Positions 10,450 through 20,606 of a stretch of 64,000 bases of DNA are shown here, piece after piece (the first letter of the stretch is position 1; each line of letters begins with the position of its first letter). Origin of the DNA: Cylicocyclus nassatus. Its lineage: Eukaryota; Nematoda; Chromadorea; Rhabditida; Strongylidae. Where the stretch lies: NCBI GenBank assembly GCA_958299035.1, contig CATQJL010000112.1, positions 61,053,823 through 61,117,822 of the forward strand, given 5' to 3'. The translations under genes were made by a program, and so were the position numbers. Under the pieces are notes generated by a model. That model was not told where the DNA came from, ran no database searches, and saw only the letters and a program-made list of their open reading frames with translations.

Positions 10450-12063
10450 TTGCGTTCTTTCATATCACGTTCAACTATGGGACCTCCCAACACGAGAGCG
10501 GTAGCCCCGATTTCTTCAGAAGACCTTTGTGAATTCTCTTCAAAGGTGACGTCAACTTTAGTGGATATCGCCGACGACGCGACAGTCAAGGGTCACCAGG
10601 CCAAAAAGCTGCGCAACGCCACAGCGCAGGCTATCTCGGATGCATGGAAGGATTCCCGATCAGCCACAGCCGCACTGGCTAAACAGGTAAATGAGTCTAA
10701 CAGTTCCCTATTACAAGGCCTTAATGACTCTTTTAGCGCGGTAGGCCAAAGAATAGATGGTATTCCTCAGGTTTTACCTTGCATGCCAGAGGCATCGTTG
10801 CCTCGCATCCCTTACTTTTCAGGGGCTAACGGAGGGGATCTTACACCTTTTTCGGTTTGGCTGCGCCGCTTCGAAGATATTCAAAATCTGTGTCCCGCGC
10901 CTCTTTCGCAAAAGCTCAAAGCTTATCACCTCATTGCATATTTGGATGTGGCTGCGCGTGAAAAGGTAGATGAGCCAACCGAAGAACGGCGGCAAGACTA
11001 CGATACAGTAGTAGCGCATCTGAAGAAAAATTACGAAGGTCCACACCTTCGTAATATGGCTCGTAGGGCCCTATCTGTTGTTAAACAAGAATTGAAGGAA
11101 TCTGCCGCAGCGTTCGCAGACGGAATCTTCAAGTTGGTTAGAGCAGTTACCCCGAATCAAGATATATCTCTACAGCAGCAACGAGTCCTTGAGGAATTCA
11201 CAGCACGTCTTCGTCCCCGCACACGTTTCCAAGTCGAACTTAATAATCCGGCTACACTCCAGCAGGCTCTAGATGTGGCGCAGATGGTTGAGCAAATTGC
11301 GGAAACCACACCATTAGATCATACGTATGTCTCACATGAGCCAAAACCTACAGAGGTCAAGTTCGCTGAGCCTGAATCAACATGGAATCGCTCCGGAAGA
11401 GACTGGTTTAGAAACACTTTCCGAAATACTAGTAGATCACCTATAGTCTGCCCCAATCGGGATCAGGCCGAATCATCGGCTGAATTTGCGCGCTCGCAGC
11501 GCTAGGGGTTTGCGCTGCATACGCGCGCTGTCGCAGAGAGCGAAGAGATTGAGGGGAGAGCAGACTAGCTAGCCGCAGAAGTGGCGCGAAACCCTCGCGA
11601 CGCGGACTCCCGCCATGCCAATTTTGGCCTGGTCAGGATTGGGGCAGACTGTAGACCTGCTTCAGATGAGCGCTATCGACGCAGAGGGACACCTCCACCA
11701 GTCAGTGGCTAACGCCGAGATGGTATTTCCAGTCGAAACTGCTTTGATTGTGGAGGATTGGGACACACGGCGCGACAATGCCCAAGCGGTCAATGGCAGA
11801 GGAACAGAGGTACGCGACCTCCATTTACTAGTGCTCGATCTCCTTATCGCAACAATAACCGTCCTACTTCTTCTCATGTCATGAAGATTGCTCCTCTCGA
11901 TCCTTCTGATGAACTCTTGCAAGCGCGCGAGAAAATTAAATCGCTTTCCTTATCACTCCAACAAGCTCTCACTAATTCTGACGCGCGAGTTTCTGCGCTT
12001 ATGAAACGGAACGAGGAGCTAGCTAATTCCGCTTTTGGGAAAGCCTATACTTCAAAATCCTCT
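10450..12063 (+). pseudogene. gag-like polyprotein region with CCHC zinc knuckle, broken
   Basis: The frame opens at 10450 (an internal ATG at 10477 is the likelier start). It encodes an acidic N-terminus, then the capsid-like segment typical of Gypsy-type Gag: LPRIPYFSGANGG, FSVWLRRFEDI, KLKAYHLIAYLDVAAREKV, then VVKQELKESAAAFADGIFKLVR. A 208-bp MITE (11444-11651) interrupts it and introduces stops. Element plus duplicated TA is 210 bp, so the gag frame is unchanged beyond it. The frame then meets one TAA at 11710-11712 and continues into a CX2CX4HX4C knuckle (11740-11781) and an Arg/Pro-rich tail with a possible coiled coil. In intact elements Gag assembles the particle and binds RNA. This copy cannot make the full product. 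Confidence 0.75.
11444..11651. mobile_element. TA-flanked MITE inserted in gag, 208 bp
   Basis: The ends are (C/T)AGTCTGCCCCAATC and its inverted copy, flanked by TA on each side. A second copy lies at 26704-26913. A TA target and CAGT-type termini point to the Tc1/mariner group. The interior is GC-rich and non-coding. Confidence 0.75.
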
Positions 12064-12080
12064 TCTAACACCTTGCCAGA

Positions 12081-12330
12081 TGTTCGCCTTCTGTTCTGTT
12101 TCGTACTCACCTTAACCGTGTCTCTCGCCAATTGTTCCTCTTCTCCAGTATGGCTTTGTCCTAGAGAATCCTCCGATGTTGTGGCTCGTATTCCCATGTC
12201 TTATAACTGCTCGCGCATCATCCCGAATGTCAACGCTACTCCCACACCGTTATCGGTACAGGTATTTCGCCCTAATACCAAGCGATACGATACTCTAACG
12301 TGGGCGAGCCCGTACTCTTCAGCCCACAGG
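12081..12330 (+). pseudogene. Env-like segment: hydrophobic leader plus Cys-rich start
   Basis: This is in the same frame as gag. A hydrophobic stretch (LLFCFVLTLTVSLA) is followed by NCSSSPVWLC, YNCSRIIPNVNATPTP and RPNTKRYDTL. A signal peptide followed by a Cys- and N-glycosylation-rich start resembles the env-like third ORF of some nematode LTR elements. The segment stops where the helicase begins and no transmembrane anchor follows, so it is a fragment. Direct fusion to the gag frame suggests pol was deleted between them. The assignment is tentative. Confidence 0.4.
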
Positions 12331-12336
12331 ACGGGG

Positions 12337-13789
12337 AGGTGCAATGTCTCCTCAACGGCAGAGAAGTTACCCCCACTCCCGATCAACGCGCAGCGCCGTC
12401 GCTTTGGGCCTCAGTCGCTACCCTATTGTAGCCATCCAGGCGGCCTTCGGCACAGGGAAGACTGTGGTTGGAGCACTAATAGCAGCACTGTTGACACGAG
12501 TCTCGTGTCCAGTTATCGTTACGGCGACCACGAACGCTGCAGTAGCACAGTTCGCCGAAACCCTGCTCGCACTTAACAACCCGGATCTCGTCCCCGTGCG
12601 CTATCTTTCCGACTCGGCGGCCTCCGACAACACTAACCTAGCACCGGTCGATCTCAACACGCTGCTGACAAACTTGGAAGCCGAACACGGCGGCCAAATG
12701 ACGGAAGAAGACATCAACCTCTGCCGTGACTACCGTGACGGCCGCCGGGTAATCGAGCGATATCTCCAGGACTCTGACCAGGTCCTACAGATGACGGAAG
12801 AGGACAAGGAGGAGTACCTGTTGTCGAGAGGTTCGTCTCCGTAATCTGCAGAAGATGGTCAACCTACTTTTCCGACTCCGATCCCCGAACATCCTACTAG
12901 CTACTACGGCTTCGCTACTTTATACGACGTCACCGGTAGGTATTTTCACCAGACATATTCACCCATTCCGAGTCCTCATAGGCGATGAGGCCTCTCAGAT
13001 CCCGGAACCCGTTTTGGTAGCCCTCGCCATCCGACTACCATCTGTTCGTCATATCTATATTGGAGACGTCTATCAGCTCGAGCCGCATGCAAAGTGCTCC
13101 AGAACAGCAAATCCGGCTGACTATGGTGCACGGAGCATCATGGACGTTCTCAATAAGGCCCGCGCCGTCCCAGTAGCACCCCTCCATACCACGTTTGAAG
13201 TTCATCCAGACCTCATCCAACTCTCGAACCGGGTCGCTTACGAGGGTCGATTGATCAGTGGGATTCGTCGTCAAGATCGCCAAATGCTGCTTTCCGTCAT
13301 GAATTTTCCGCATCCGCGGATCCCATTCCTATTCCTCGACTTGCCTTCCAGTTCTATCCGGGCACCCAGTAAGTCCCTCTACAACGAAACCGAGGCCCGC
13401 ATGTGTTGGGAAATGATCGGTCGCCTCCGTGGCCGTGGTATCGACGCTTCATCAATCTGCGTCATCATATTTTACCGCGAACAATACCGCCGCCTACGGG
13501 ACACAGCTGAAGAGGTTGGAGTCGAGCTCTCCACGGTCGATTCAGTGCAAGGCCGTGAAAAGAAGTCGCCGTGTTACTCACAACAAGGACCGATGTCGAC
13601 CCGGACTCCGCCGAGTTTTTCGATGACTATCGACGCATGAATGTCGCACTGTCACGCTGTCGCCAGGGTCAGTTTATTATAGGCAACGCCGCCATGTTAC
13701 GAAGGGTGCCGTATTGGAACAAAGTCCTCACGTGGTCCTCCTCGATCAATGCGGTTGTTACTCCTGTCCAACTCGATCAATATCTTTAA
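12337..13789 (+). pseudogene. SF1 (UPF1/MOV10-like) helicase with three frameshifts
   Basis: The order of motifs is that of a superfamily 1B helicase. Walker A is AAFGTGKT (about 12440-12463), motif Ia is VTATTNAAVAQF, motif II is GDEASQIPEP (12981 onward), motif III is GDVYQLEPHAK (13062 onward). Motif V is STVDSVQGREK (13530 onward) and motif VI is RRMNVALSRCRQGQ (13630 onward). Three frame changes are needed, near 12395, 12838 and 13563; each simply resumes the family consensus in the next frame. The family includes UPF1, MOV10/Armitage and nematode ERI-6/7, which unwind RNA or RNA-protein complexes; which branch this belongs to needs a tree. It ends 88 bases before the 3' LTR with the purine tract in between, so it lies inside the element rather than beside it. 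Confidence 0.85.
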
Positions 13790-13854
13790 TCTCTTTTAAC
13801 GCGCAAGGTGAGCACTTTTCCTCTCCTCCTTGATTTTTTTCGTAAGTCCGAGAC

Positions 13855-13877
13855 GGACATGAAGAAAATGGGGGAGG
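13855..13877 (+). promoter_or_regulatory. Polypurine tract
   Basis: GAAGAAAATGGGGGAGG lies directly against the TGTAAG start of the 3' LTR, where plus-strand DNA synthesis would be primed. Confidence 0.7.
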
Positions 13878-14203
13878 TGTAAGAGCAGCGCTACGCGCTG
13901 GAACTGGAATCTTAACATCTAAGCCTACAGTAAGCCAGCGCTGACTCATCTAATTGAGGGCGTGGCCGCGTCAGCAACTGTATGCTAGAGAGGTTCCGAT
14001 CCCGCTCCCGAGCGGTGGCGCTCTCCTCATCCCCGGGCGGACGTTTGCCCCGTCGTCGTAGCCGTCGTCACCAACCGAGGACTTATGATACTCATGGTCA
14101 TATTCCTATACTCAGCCTGTGTCATCTATAGTAAACTGCTTCGTATTCTTGTGTTACGACAGCTGTATTACTCTAACCCGTTTCCACTGGGCTAACGCTC
14201 ACT
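13878..14203 (+). repeat. 3' LTR
   Basis: 326-bp partner of the 5' LTR. It is followed by CCCT, which also precedes the 5' LTR. Confidence 0.85.
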
Positions 14204-14586
14204 CCCTTCTCGCTCGCCCCTGGTCCCTGGCGGATTCGTCCGCAAAGGGTTAAGTGGTCAGCCAGCCCTGGTAAGTGCTGCCATCCAACGCGTCCGGATA
14301 AGGGAACAGGATTTCGGCAGAGGAATACTCGCCGCAGAAGAAGGAGAACGACCTGCACTTCGGGCGGAGCATTTCACCTGCCTCACGTGTCTGTCATGAT
14401 TGTGTAACATTTCGTGTGATATTTCCTGCTGTTGATTACTTGTATTCTTTTGTGGCACACCTTTGGTGTATATAAATAAATAATCAATTAAATAAATAAA
14501 TAAATAATTGCATAATAGTAAGGCTTCATGTGAAGTGAAAAGTAAAAGCATAAGAGGAATGATTTGCGGAACAAAATACAGATCAA
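14204..14586. other. 3' flank of adenosine deaminase; (AAAT)n microsatellite
   Basis: No gene is seen. An AAAT-type simple repeat runs from about 14476 to 14508. The sequence is the downstream region of the minus-strand gene that ends at 14587. Confidence 0.5.
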
Positions 14587-17500
14587 TCAATTTTTAGGCT
14601 CAGCTGCTAGAATTCTTGCCACAATCGGTTCTTTTTCGTCGTCCGGCAGGAAACACGAACGTGCTGCGTTCATTTGCTAAATTGGCATGATAGGGAAGTT
14701 GCTACATGTAAAGACGGCACAAACTTACGCATTGCCATAGTTGGTGAGGGGTGAGGCCAATTTCATCTCTAGCAAGCTGCAATTCACTCAGCATAGTGTT
14801 GTCGAAGCATGTGGGGTCATCACGAGAAATGGAGAAATTCACTTTGTCTTTGGCCCAACTGCAACATTTACCGTTAATTATAAGTAATTACTATTCGCAG
14901 CTAAGATGTATTTTGAAATAAAAAAACAACGCATCAGCACTAGTAAAACAAAAAATTAATAGTCTAAAAACAGAAAATTCAGTCAAGTTTCAGTCATGAT
15001 CAGCCGATACTTCTAAAGACCAGCTGCATACTTATTTCAATTAGAAAAATATTATGGTAGTAGGGCTGAGCCAACAAGAGCTTGATTATTCATCAATGTA
15101 ACACACTGCTTAACTTCCCTAGAGCCTAAGTAAAGGGCTGGTCAAACAAAGGAATTGAAAGACATGTGCTGCGGATAATTCTTTCTTACTACAACCATAT
15201 CAAGTACTTTTACGAAACGAAAAAGCTCGGAGCCTATCTTTGCTTGGGGCCTGATTTATCCTGTAAAGCAGGATAAATCAAGCCTTGTCCAAAATTTTTA
15301 CTCAGAGCAACTATTTCCTTCAATGGTTTGTTTTCCTGCTATCCACCATAACTCGCTGTTTGTTTTCCTTTACATATACTAGAAAGTCTTCATTCTCAAT
15401 ATATTTGTAGAGTGGAAAGAGTATTTTCTGCGTTTCCTTCAGCGACAATTTGGCTGGAGGCGCATGTTATGCACAATGACAATAAAATGAATGTAGCTGA
15501 ATCCTTGGAAAGAGTAACTCACTTCTGCTCTATCAAAAAAAGCTGATGTGCATTCCTGATTCATAATTAGATTGTTATCGGCAACTAGAGTGGTCGTTCA
15601 AGCCATTTTTTCGAAAAAAAAAAACGTTAAGCCTTCTTTCAATCGCAACATTTACTTGTGCAAGTTTTGAAGATAAAGCGGCATGAAGACTGCCAAAAAT
15701 AATCTTTTTAAATACTAGGATTTGGATTGAGTGTTATACAAAAACGCCGTAACCAAGATCCAATGGTTATCAAAAAAACGGAGTCTTTACAAACCTCGAG
15801 ATAGGATGTTTCTTCCAATCCAGCTCCACGGCACCTGCCATAACGGATGAGTATGGGCACGCTTCCAGATGAATGCTTCGGTCATCCAAGAAATGCCTGA
15901 GAGGGTCATACAGTCAGAGGCCACTTGGTACAACCATACTGCGTGAATCAAGATAGACTAGGCTCACTTCTTGTACAAATTGGGATCCCTCATAATGCGA
16001 TAGCCATGTCCAATTCTTTCTGCATGCATGTCACTGATCGCCTTAATCACGTCCTTAGCGCCTCCACTAAATCCAGCATGAACTGTACGATGAATTCCTC
16101 GTGCGTGAGCTTCCTGAAGGCTGAAAGACAATTGCGAAGATCGTAAGAAGCCCAGCGCATTTTCTTTCTCTATATGAAATTTTGCAGAAGAAAATGTGAA
16201 TAGATTCTACACGAAGACTGAAGATCGTATTTGCTTGAGCAAGCAGCTTTATAGACACAGCCTTATAGAGCCTGCTGACTTCGAGAATTGTCTCCCCACC
16301 TCTTCATCGCCATTTTCATGGTACATGGAGGTGCTAAGATAATGGATTGTGATTTTTTTTTTCACATAAAGGTGATTAGTTTATTGTCGACCTTCACGAA
16401 GTGTCCAATTTCTTATTGGCAGGAATACATAAAATTTTTGAAAGACTCAGGTACTCAACGGATGAAGTTCTAACCGAAAGCTCCATTTTATCAAAGTTGA
16501 ATCCCACGGAAAATTTCAATCTTTTCAATTCTTAAAACATCGGCTGTTGCCATGAGCTGAGTTTGCGAGTAAAGAAAGACAATGACATTGCTGATTTAAT
16601 GAGCTGGATGATGTTTCCAAGTTTCTGACTATTTACATAAAAAAGTGTGGGCTTAAATTCCACCCCTGGATAACACGGGAAGGATATTGGTCGAAGTCGA
16701 GTTTCCAAATAAAATTTATACTGTCATATGGAGCATGAAAAGCTTGAAATCTGCTTTCGTTATCGCAAAACGCTTGGCGGCTATGGGAATTTATTTTAAA
16801 AAAATTCAAGATTCAAGAAATGAAGGTAAATGCGTAAAGTGCCGTGGCAGTAGTTATGGCCCCATTTGAGCTCATAACAGTACTTTTTTCTTACTGAAGC
16901 AAAGAAGCTGTTCTGAGCTAACTTTAAAATTCTTTTCCTGCTGACAGTAGCTTAGTTTTTGTTGCCTTTTCCCCATTTCTCATTCCTAATCTTCTGCAAA
17001 TGTGTTATCTTCCCTAAAAGGATTGATCCGTGTTTTTTTGTTTTCGACAAAAAACCCACATCGCACAGATGAGATAGCAGAAGCATTTGCTACTCTGTTG
17101 CCCCACATCATAAAATAAAAAGTCTAACACGTTGACGACCTCGTGTATACACACGTATACACGCCCCGACTCCTGTTCAGCATGTTCGTGCATCCGCGCA
17201 TATGCACGCTAGTTTTTTAGGTGTAAACCGAAAGTTTTAAGGTAACTTTTATGCAGTAATACTATTGATGGCCTGATTATCTTACAGAACACAGGGCATC
17301 GCGACAGCTGTTCAGAAGTTTTGGCCGCAAAATTGGGTAATTCAGTCCGTTTTTGATGTGGTAAATACATGTCAATTATGTTTTTCCAAGAAGGTGAAAA
17401 CTCTGTATAGCTGTTCTGTTTTGTTTTGTGTTGAAAGCCAAGGATGAATCAGGCAAAAAACACTTGGTATTACAACGCTTTTCTCGAAGCGGGATTGCTC

Positions 17501-20500
17501 AGATGTAGTCATTACATAGCTTGTTGGAGGGAGAATCGATGCAAAAGCTCTGATTTGTTAAGTCCTGGTAAGACTGTGATATACATGTATCTCAGGAAAA
17601 GTCCGCATGTTTTATGAAAAAGCTTCAAAAAGACTCCCACATAATGTTTTCGTGCATACGCGCGTATGCACGGGCCAGATGCGCGAGGGACGTTAGTGCG
17701 AGTTTCGTTCAAAATGGCGCGGTCGTCAACGTGTTAAAGGCACCGTCCACCCAAAATGGGGTCGATGAGATTTCGATGCCTAACAGTAGTGGGACCCCTA
17801 ACGGTATGCTTGTCCAACTCGCGCTGGCAAAAGTTGCTTTCGAAGCGAGAAATTTCTCCGAAAATCGCTCGGATGACAGATTCGCCACGTTGGCTCCTCC
17901 TTTGAGTGGGCGTGATGTTCGTCCCGCCCATCCGTGCGCGCCCAACCAATCATCGTTCCAAAGAAATCGCTCTGCGGTTCTGAAAACGGGGGTTTTTCGT
18001 GGTTTTCGCGAATTTCTGACTTGATATTCGGAATCAGGGCTATGAGAAGGCTCAGGAACGGCAAGAACATGATGCTCTAAATTTTGGGTGGACGGTGCCT
18101 TTAGGATAGTGCATGACGACTATGACTGATAGCACAACATCACAGATTTAATAAGGTAGGCTGTTTCACACTTTGTTAACAGACTGGCGGCTGATTTCAG
18201 GGCCTCGTGACTTAATTAAGGGTAGAGAATGATCAGAGAGCACGTTCGCGAGAGAGAGATGCAGACTGCATGCGGGCGCGAGCGGTTGCCTTCCAGCCGC
18301 CAATCTCGTTGAATGAAAGGGTGAAAATCATGTCACGTCACTAGTCTCAAAGCAGTCATTCGCATTTGGTTTCTAGGTACTTTCACTCGTCGACATCCAT
18401 TGTTATCTTGGAAATGTTCCGAAAAGCTTTTTGCAGGATTTTGTTGCTCAATAGATGAGTTCAAACGCTTGTGTCCTGATAGTTCCGCGAAAAATTATGA
18501 AAAATATTTGCGTATGCTTCATGTGGCCCATCCTTTAGTGCGATAATGCTTGCACTATTGTGATCCGCGCCTGAGTGGGAGAGGATCTTGAATCGGCAAC
18601 GGGCTCTGATTTTGCGGAAAACTGACACAGACTCTAATGTTTGAAGGTGCATTTGGTACCAGGAGATCGGGAAGCGGAGACCACCGACGGTGAGATTTCT
18701 TTACATATAAAACTTTGTTAACTAATGATTCAGTTCCTTAGAAGCATGGAATCTACCCAATATGTATCATCGACCGATCGATGATTCCTTATACCCGTGC
18801 CATATGACGTCTTAGCCGAGTGGGCGGGCCATGTCTGCCATGCGTCCACCTGGGAGGTCTCACGTCACTTTTGATCGCACGTTGACCACCCAAGGTCACA
18901 ATCTCACGCTCTCGGTTACAGTAATCCCAATAAACCACTGGACCACCATTCTTGTTGTCTATTTCACAGTATTACATTGCGTACCGAGGCAAAACCCCTA
19001 GAAGAGCCTACACCCGCTAACAGCTTGTATTACGCAGTCAGTGATAAGCTAGCAGATTTTGACGCGAGAAAATTGTTGGTACGAATATTATGAAAACGCT
19101 GGTCGCTGTACCTTAAACATATTTACGATTTCTGGTTCATACTCTTCATCGGCTCCGTCCGCGGAATTAGCCACATCAACTGCCACCACACCGAGATGTT
19201 TCAAGTCGGTGGCTGAATGTAAAATTCTACTTGATCATCAAAGTAAAATATGCAAAACAGAAATCTTACCAATCCGGAGGATATCATCTGCATACTGATG
19301 AAGTCCACGAATGCAACAGACAATGGAACGTGCCTTCACGCCAAAATCAGCTTCGCCGCGATCGAATCCTCTTTTGACGGCTTCTACTACACCAGTCGAG
19401 TCAAGCTAATTTTATCAAAGTTAAGAAGGACAAATCTAGGTTACTGTGAGCTCAGGTTAATGCATAAGTACAATAATATAGTTTCCGGACTGTTTTTGAT
19501 TTTGAGTTTGATACAAATAAAATCCCTACATGGTGTCCCAAATGTATAGAATGTTTGATCGTCAATATCTCTATTCCCAAAAAGCCTTTTTACTAATTTC
19601 AGATGAAGTTTTGTAAAACTGGTTCCAACTTGGATTTACGATTTGGAACAAAGCACCAACCTCTCTTCTTTTCTGTAGGATTACCACAATTTTAAAGTGG
19701 GGTTTGAGGCGTTAAGGGCCACATTTTGGTTCAGAAAGAAAACTAAGCAGCAGTGCAATTCGTTCATGAGTTATGCGATTTACGAAAAAGAAGTGTTTTC
19801 TAAATTTAGTTGTGATTACACCATTAAAAAGCCTGGAAAACTCTTAAAAAGTATTGAAAAAAATTTTGCCGCCCCTCCCCCCCCCCTACGATCAAACAAT
19901 GTGAAATACTTTTGGGACACCCTTGTGACAAAATAAAGTTTTATATACTCATGAAAAGTATATTGTCATGTAAAGTAGTAAATTCTTCAAACAATTTTAA
20001 CCGTATTTTTCGCTGCAAAACTCATGCATCAACCTGACGAAAGCTTAGAATATGGAAAAATTCAAGTAATTACCTCACATCCCGGAGCACAAAGAAGTTG
20101 TGGTGAATATCGTCCTTCAAAGTAAATGACACCATTAGCTGCTTGATCTTCGCACATTTCATAAGCTATTCTTTCTATGGCAGCACTGTCGCCCCTAAAG
20201 CGTGCGAAATGCTTAAAATTTTTTGATTTTTGTGGTTATACTGACCGGACCACGGGTAAGAGAAGATCAAATGCTTCCAACACTTTTGCTAATTTTGCCG
20301 GCTTGTGGGTGATCAGAGCATTCTTCACTTCTTCCACTGTCTTTGCGCCTTTGAGCGGAGTTCCTTTGGCCCTAGAACCTAAGCTCAGATGCGAAAAATC
20401 TAGCACCAGGAACTTACAGTGAAAGTTCAAGCAAAGTTGAGAAACGAATAGATCCATCGAGATGCAAGTGAAGTTCTACCTAAACAGACAAAATGACCTT

Positions 20501-20586
20501 TCATCAACTAAAGTGTAGAAATAACGTACCTTGGGGAAGTCCAGTCCTTTTCTAGTTGTTTCCGTAACTTTAGAAGTGCTAACCAT
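14587..20586 (-). CDS. Adenosine deaminase, 356 residues, 10 exons, catalytic Glu replaced
   Basis: The exons (minus strand, 5' to 3') are 20530-20586, 20418-20479, 20246-20371, about 20074-20194, 19270-19405, 19112-19212, 15968-16113, 15795-15896, 14729-14858 and 14587-14676. All phases agree and the total is 357 codons, close to the usual 350-365. Family landmarks in order are VELHLHLDGS (zinc ligands HxH), GVIYFEGRYSPQLL, VKARSIVCCIRG, GIHRTVHAG, ERIGHGYRIM (zinc-site His) and NFSISRDDPT (zinc-binding Asp pair). The C-terminus is NAARSCFLPDDEK. The family hydrolyses adenosine and deoxyadenosine to inosine forms in purine salvage. At the HAGE position the codon at 16069-16071 reads Phe, removing the proton-donating Glu while everything else is intact. 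The gene may be a pseudoenzyme or the site an error. Intron 6 (3 kb) holds two foldback elements. Confidence 0.92.
15248..15284. repeat. Short hairpin
   Basis: GGCCTGATTTATCCTG and CAGGATAAATCAAGCC form a 16-bp stem with one mismatch around a 5-base loop, inside an adenosine deaminase intron. Confidence 0.55.
17128..17733. repeat. Foldback element, ends CACGTTGACGACC, TTAA-type target
   Basis: CACGTTGACGACC at the left is inverted at 17721-17733. It is flanked by CTAA on the left and TTAA on the right. Inner blocks TCGTGCAT...GCGCATATGCACG are also partly inverted (about 17188 and 17650). The ends resemble piggyBac-type MITEs. It lies in intron 6 of adenosine deaminase. Confidence 0.6.
17734..18104. 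repeat. Foldback element, ends AGGCACCGTCCACCC
   Basis: TTAA-AGGCACCGTCCACCCAAAAT at the left is matched by the inverted copy ending AGGCACC-complement/TTAG at 18104. The left TTAA is the same four bases that flank the previous element, so the two abut. The end resembles the element at 8645 (AGGCA..GTCC). Confidence 0.6.
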
Positions 20587-20594
20587 AGCGTTAG

Positions 20595-20600
20595 AGTCCC
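20595..20600 (-). other. Likely trans-splice acceptor of adenosine deaminase
   Basis: Read on the minus strand, ATTCAG ends 13 bases before the ATG at 20586. Such a short leader with an acceptor is typical of spliced-leader genes. Confidence 0.45.
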
Positions 20601-20606
20601 TGAATT

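Larger units (their letters stand above)
7978..14203 (+). mobile_element. LTR retroelement carrying gag and an SF1 helicase, no RT seen
   Basis: Two 326-bp direct repeats (7978-8303 and 13878-14203) both begin TGTAAGAGCAGCGC and end GCTAACGCTCACT. A tRNA-complementary primer-binding site follows the first, and a purine tract precedes the second. Possible target duplications are CCCT (7974-7977) and CCCT (14204-14207). The interior holds a gag-like frame with a CCHC knuckle (10450 to about 12060), a hydrophobic env-like segment (about 12081-12300), and a SF1 helicase (about 12337-13789) ending 88 bases before the 3' LTR. No protease, reverse transcriptase, RNase H or integrase motif was found, so it is non-autonomous or internally deleted. 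By eye the LTRs differ at about 20 positions, so the insertion is old. Confidence 0.8.
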
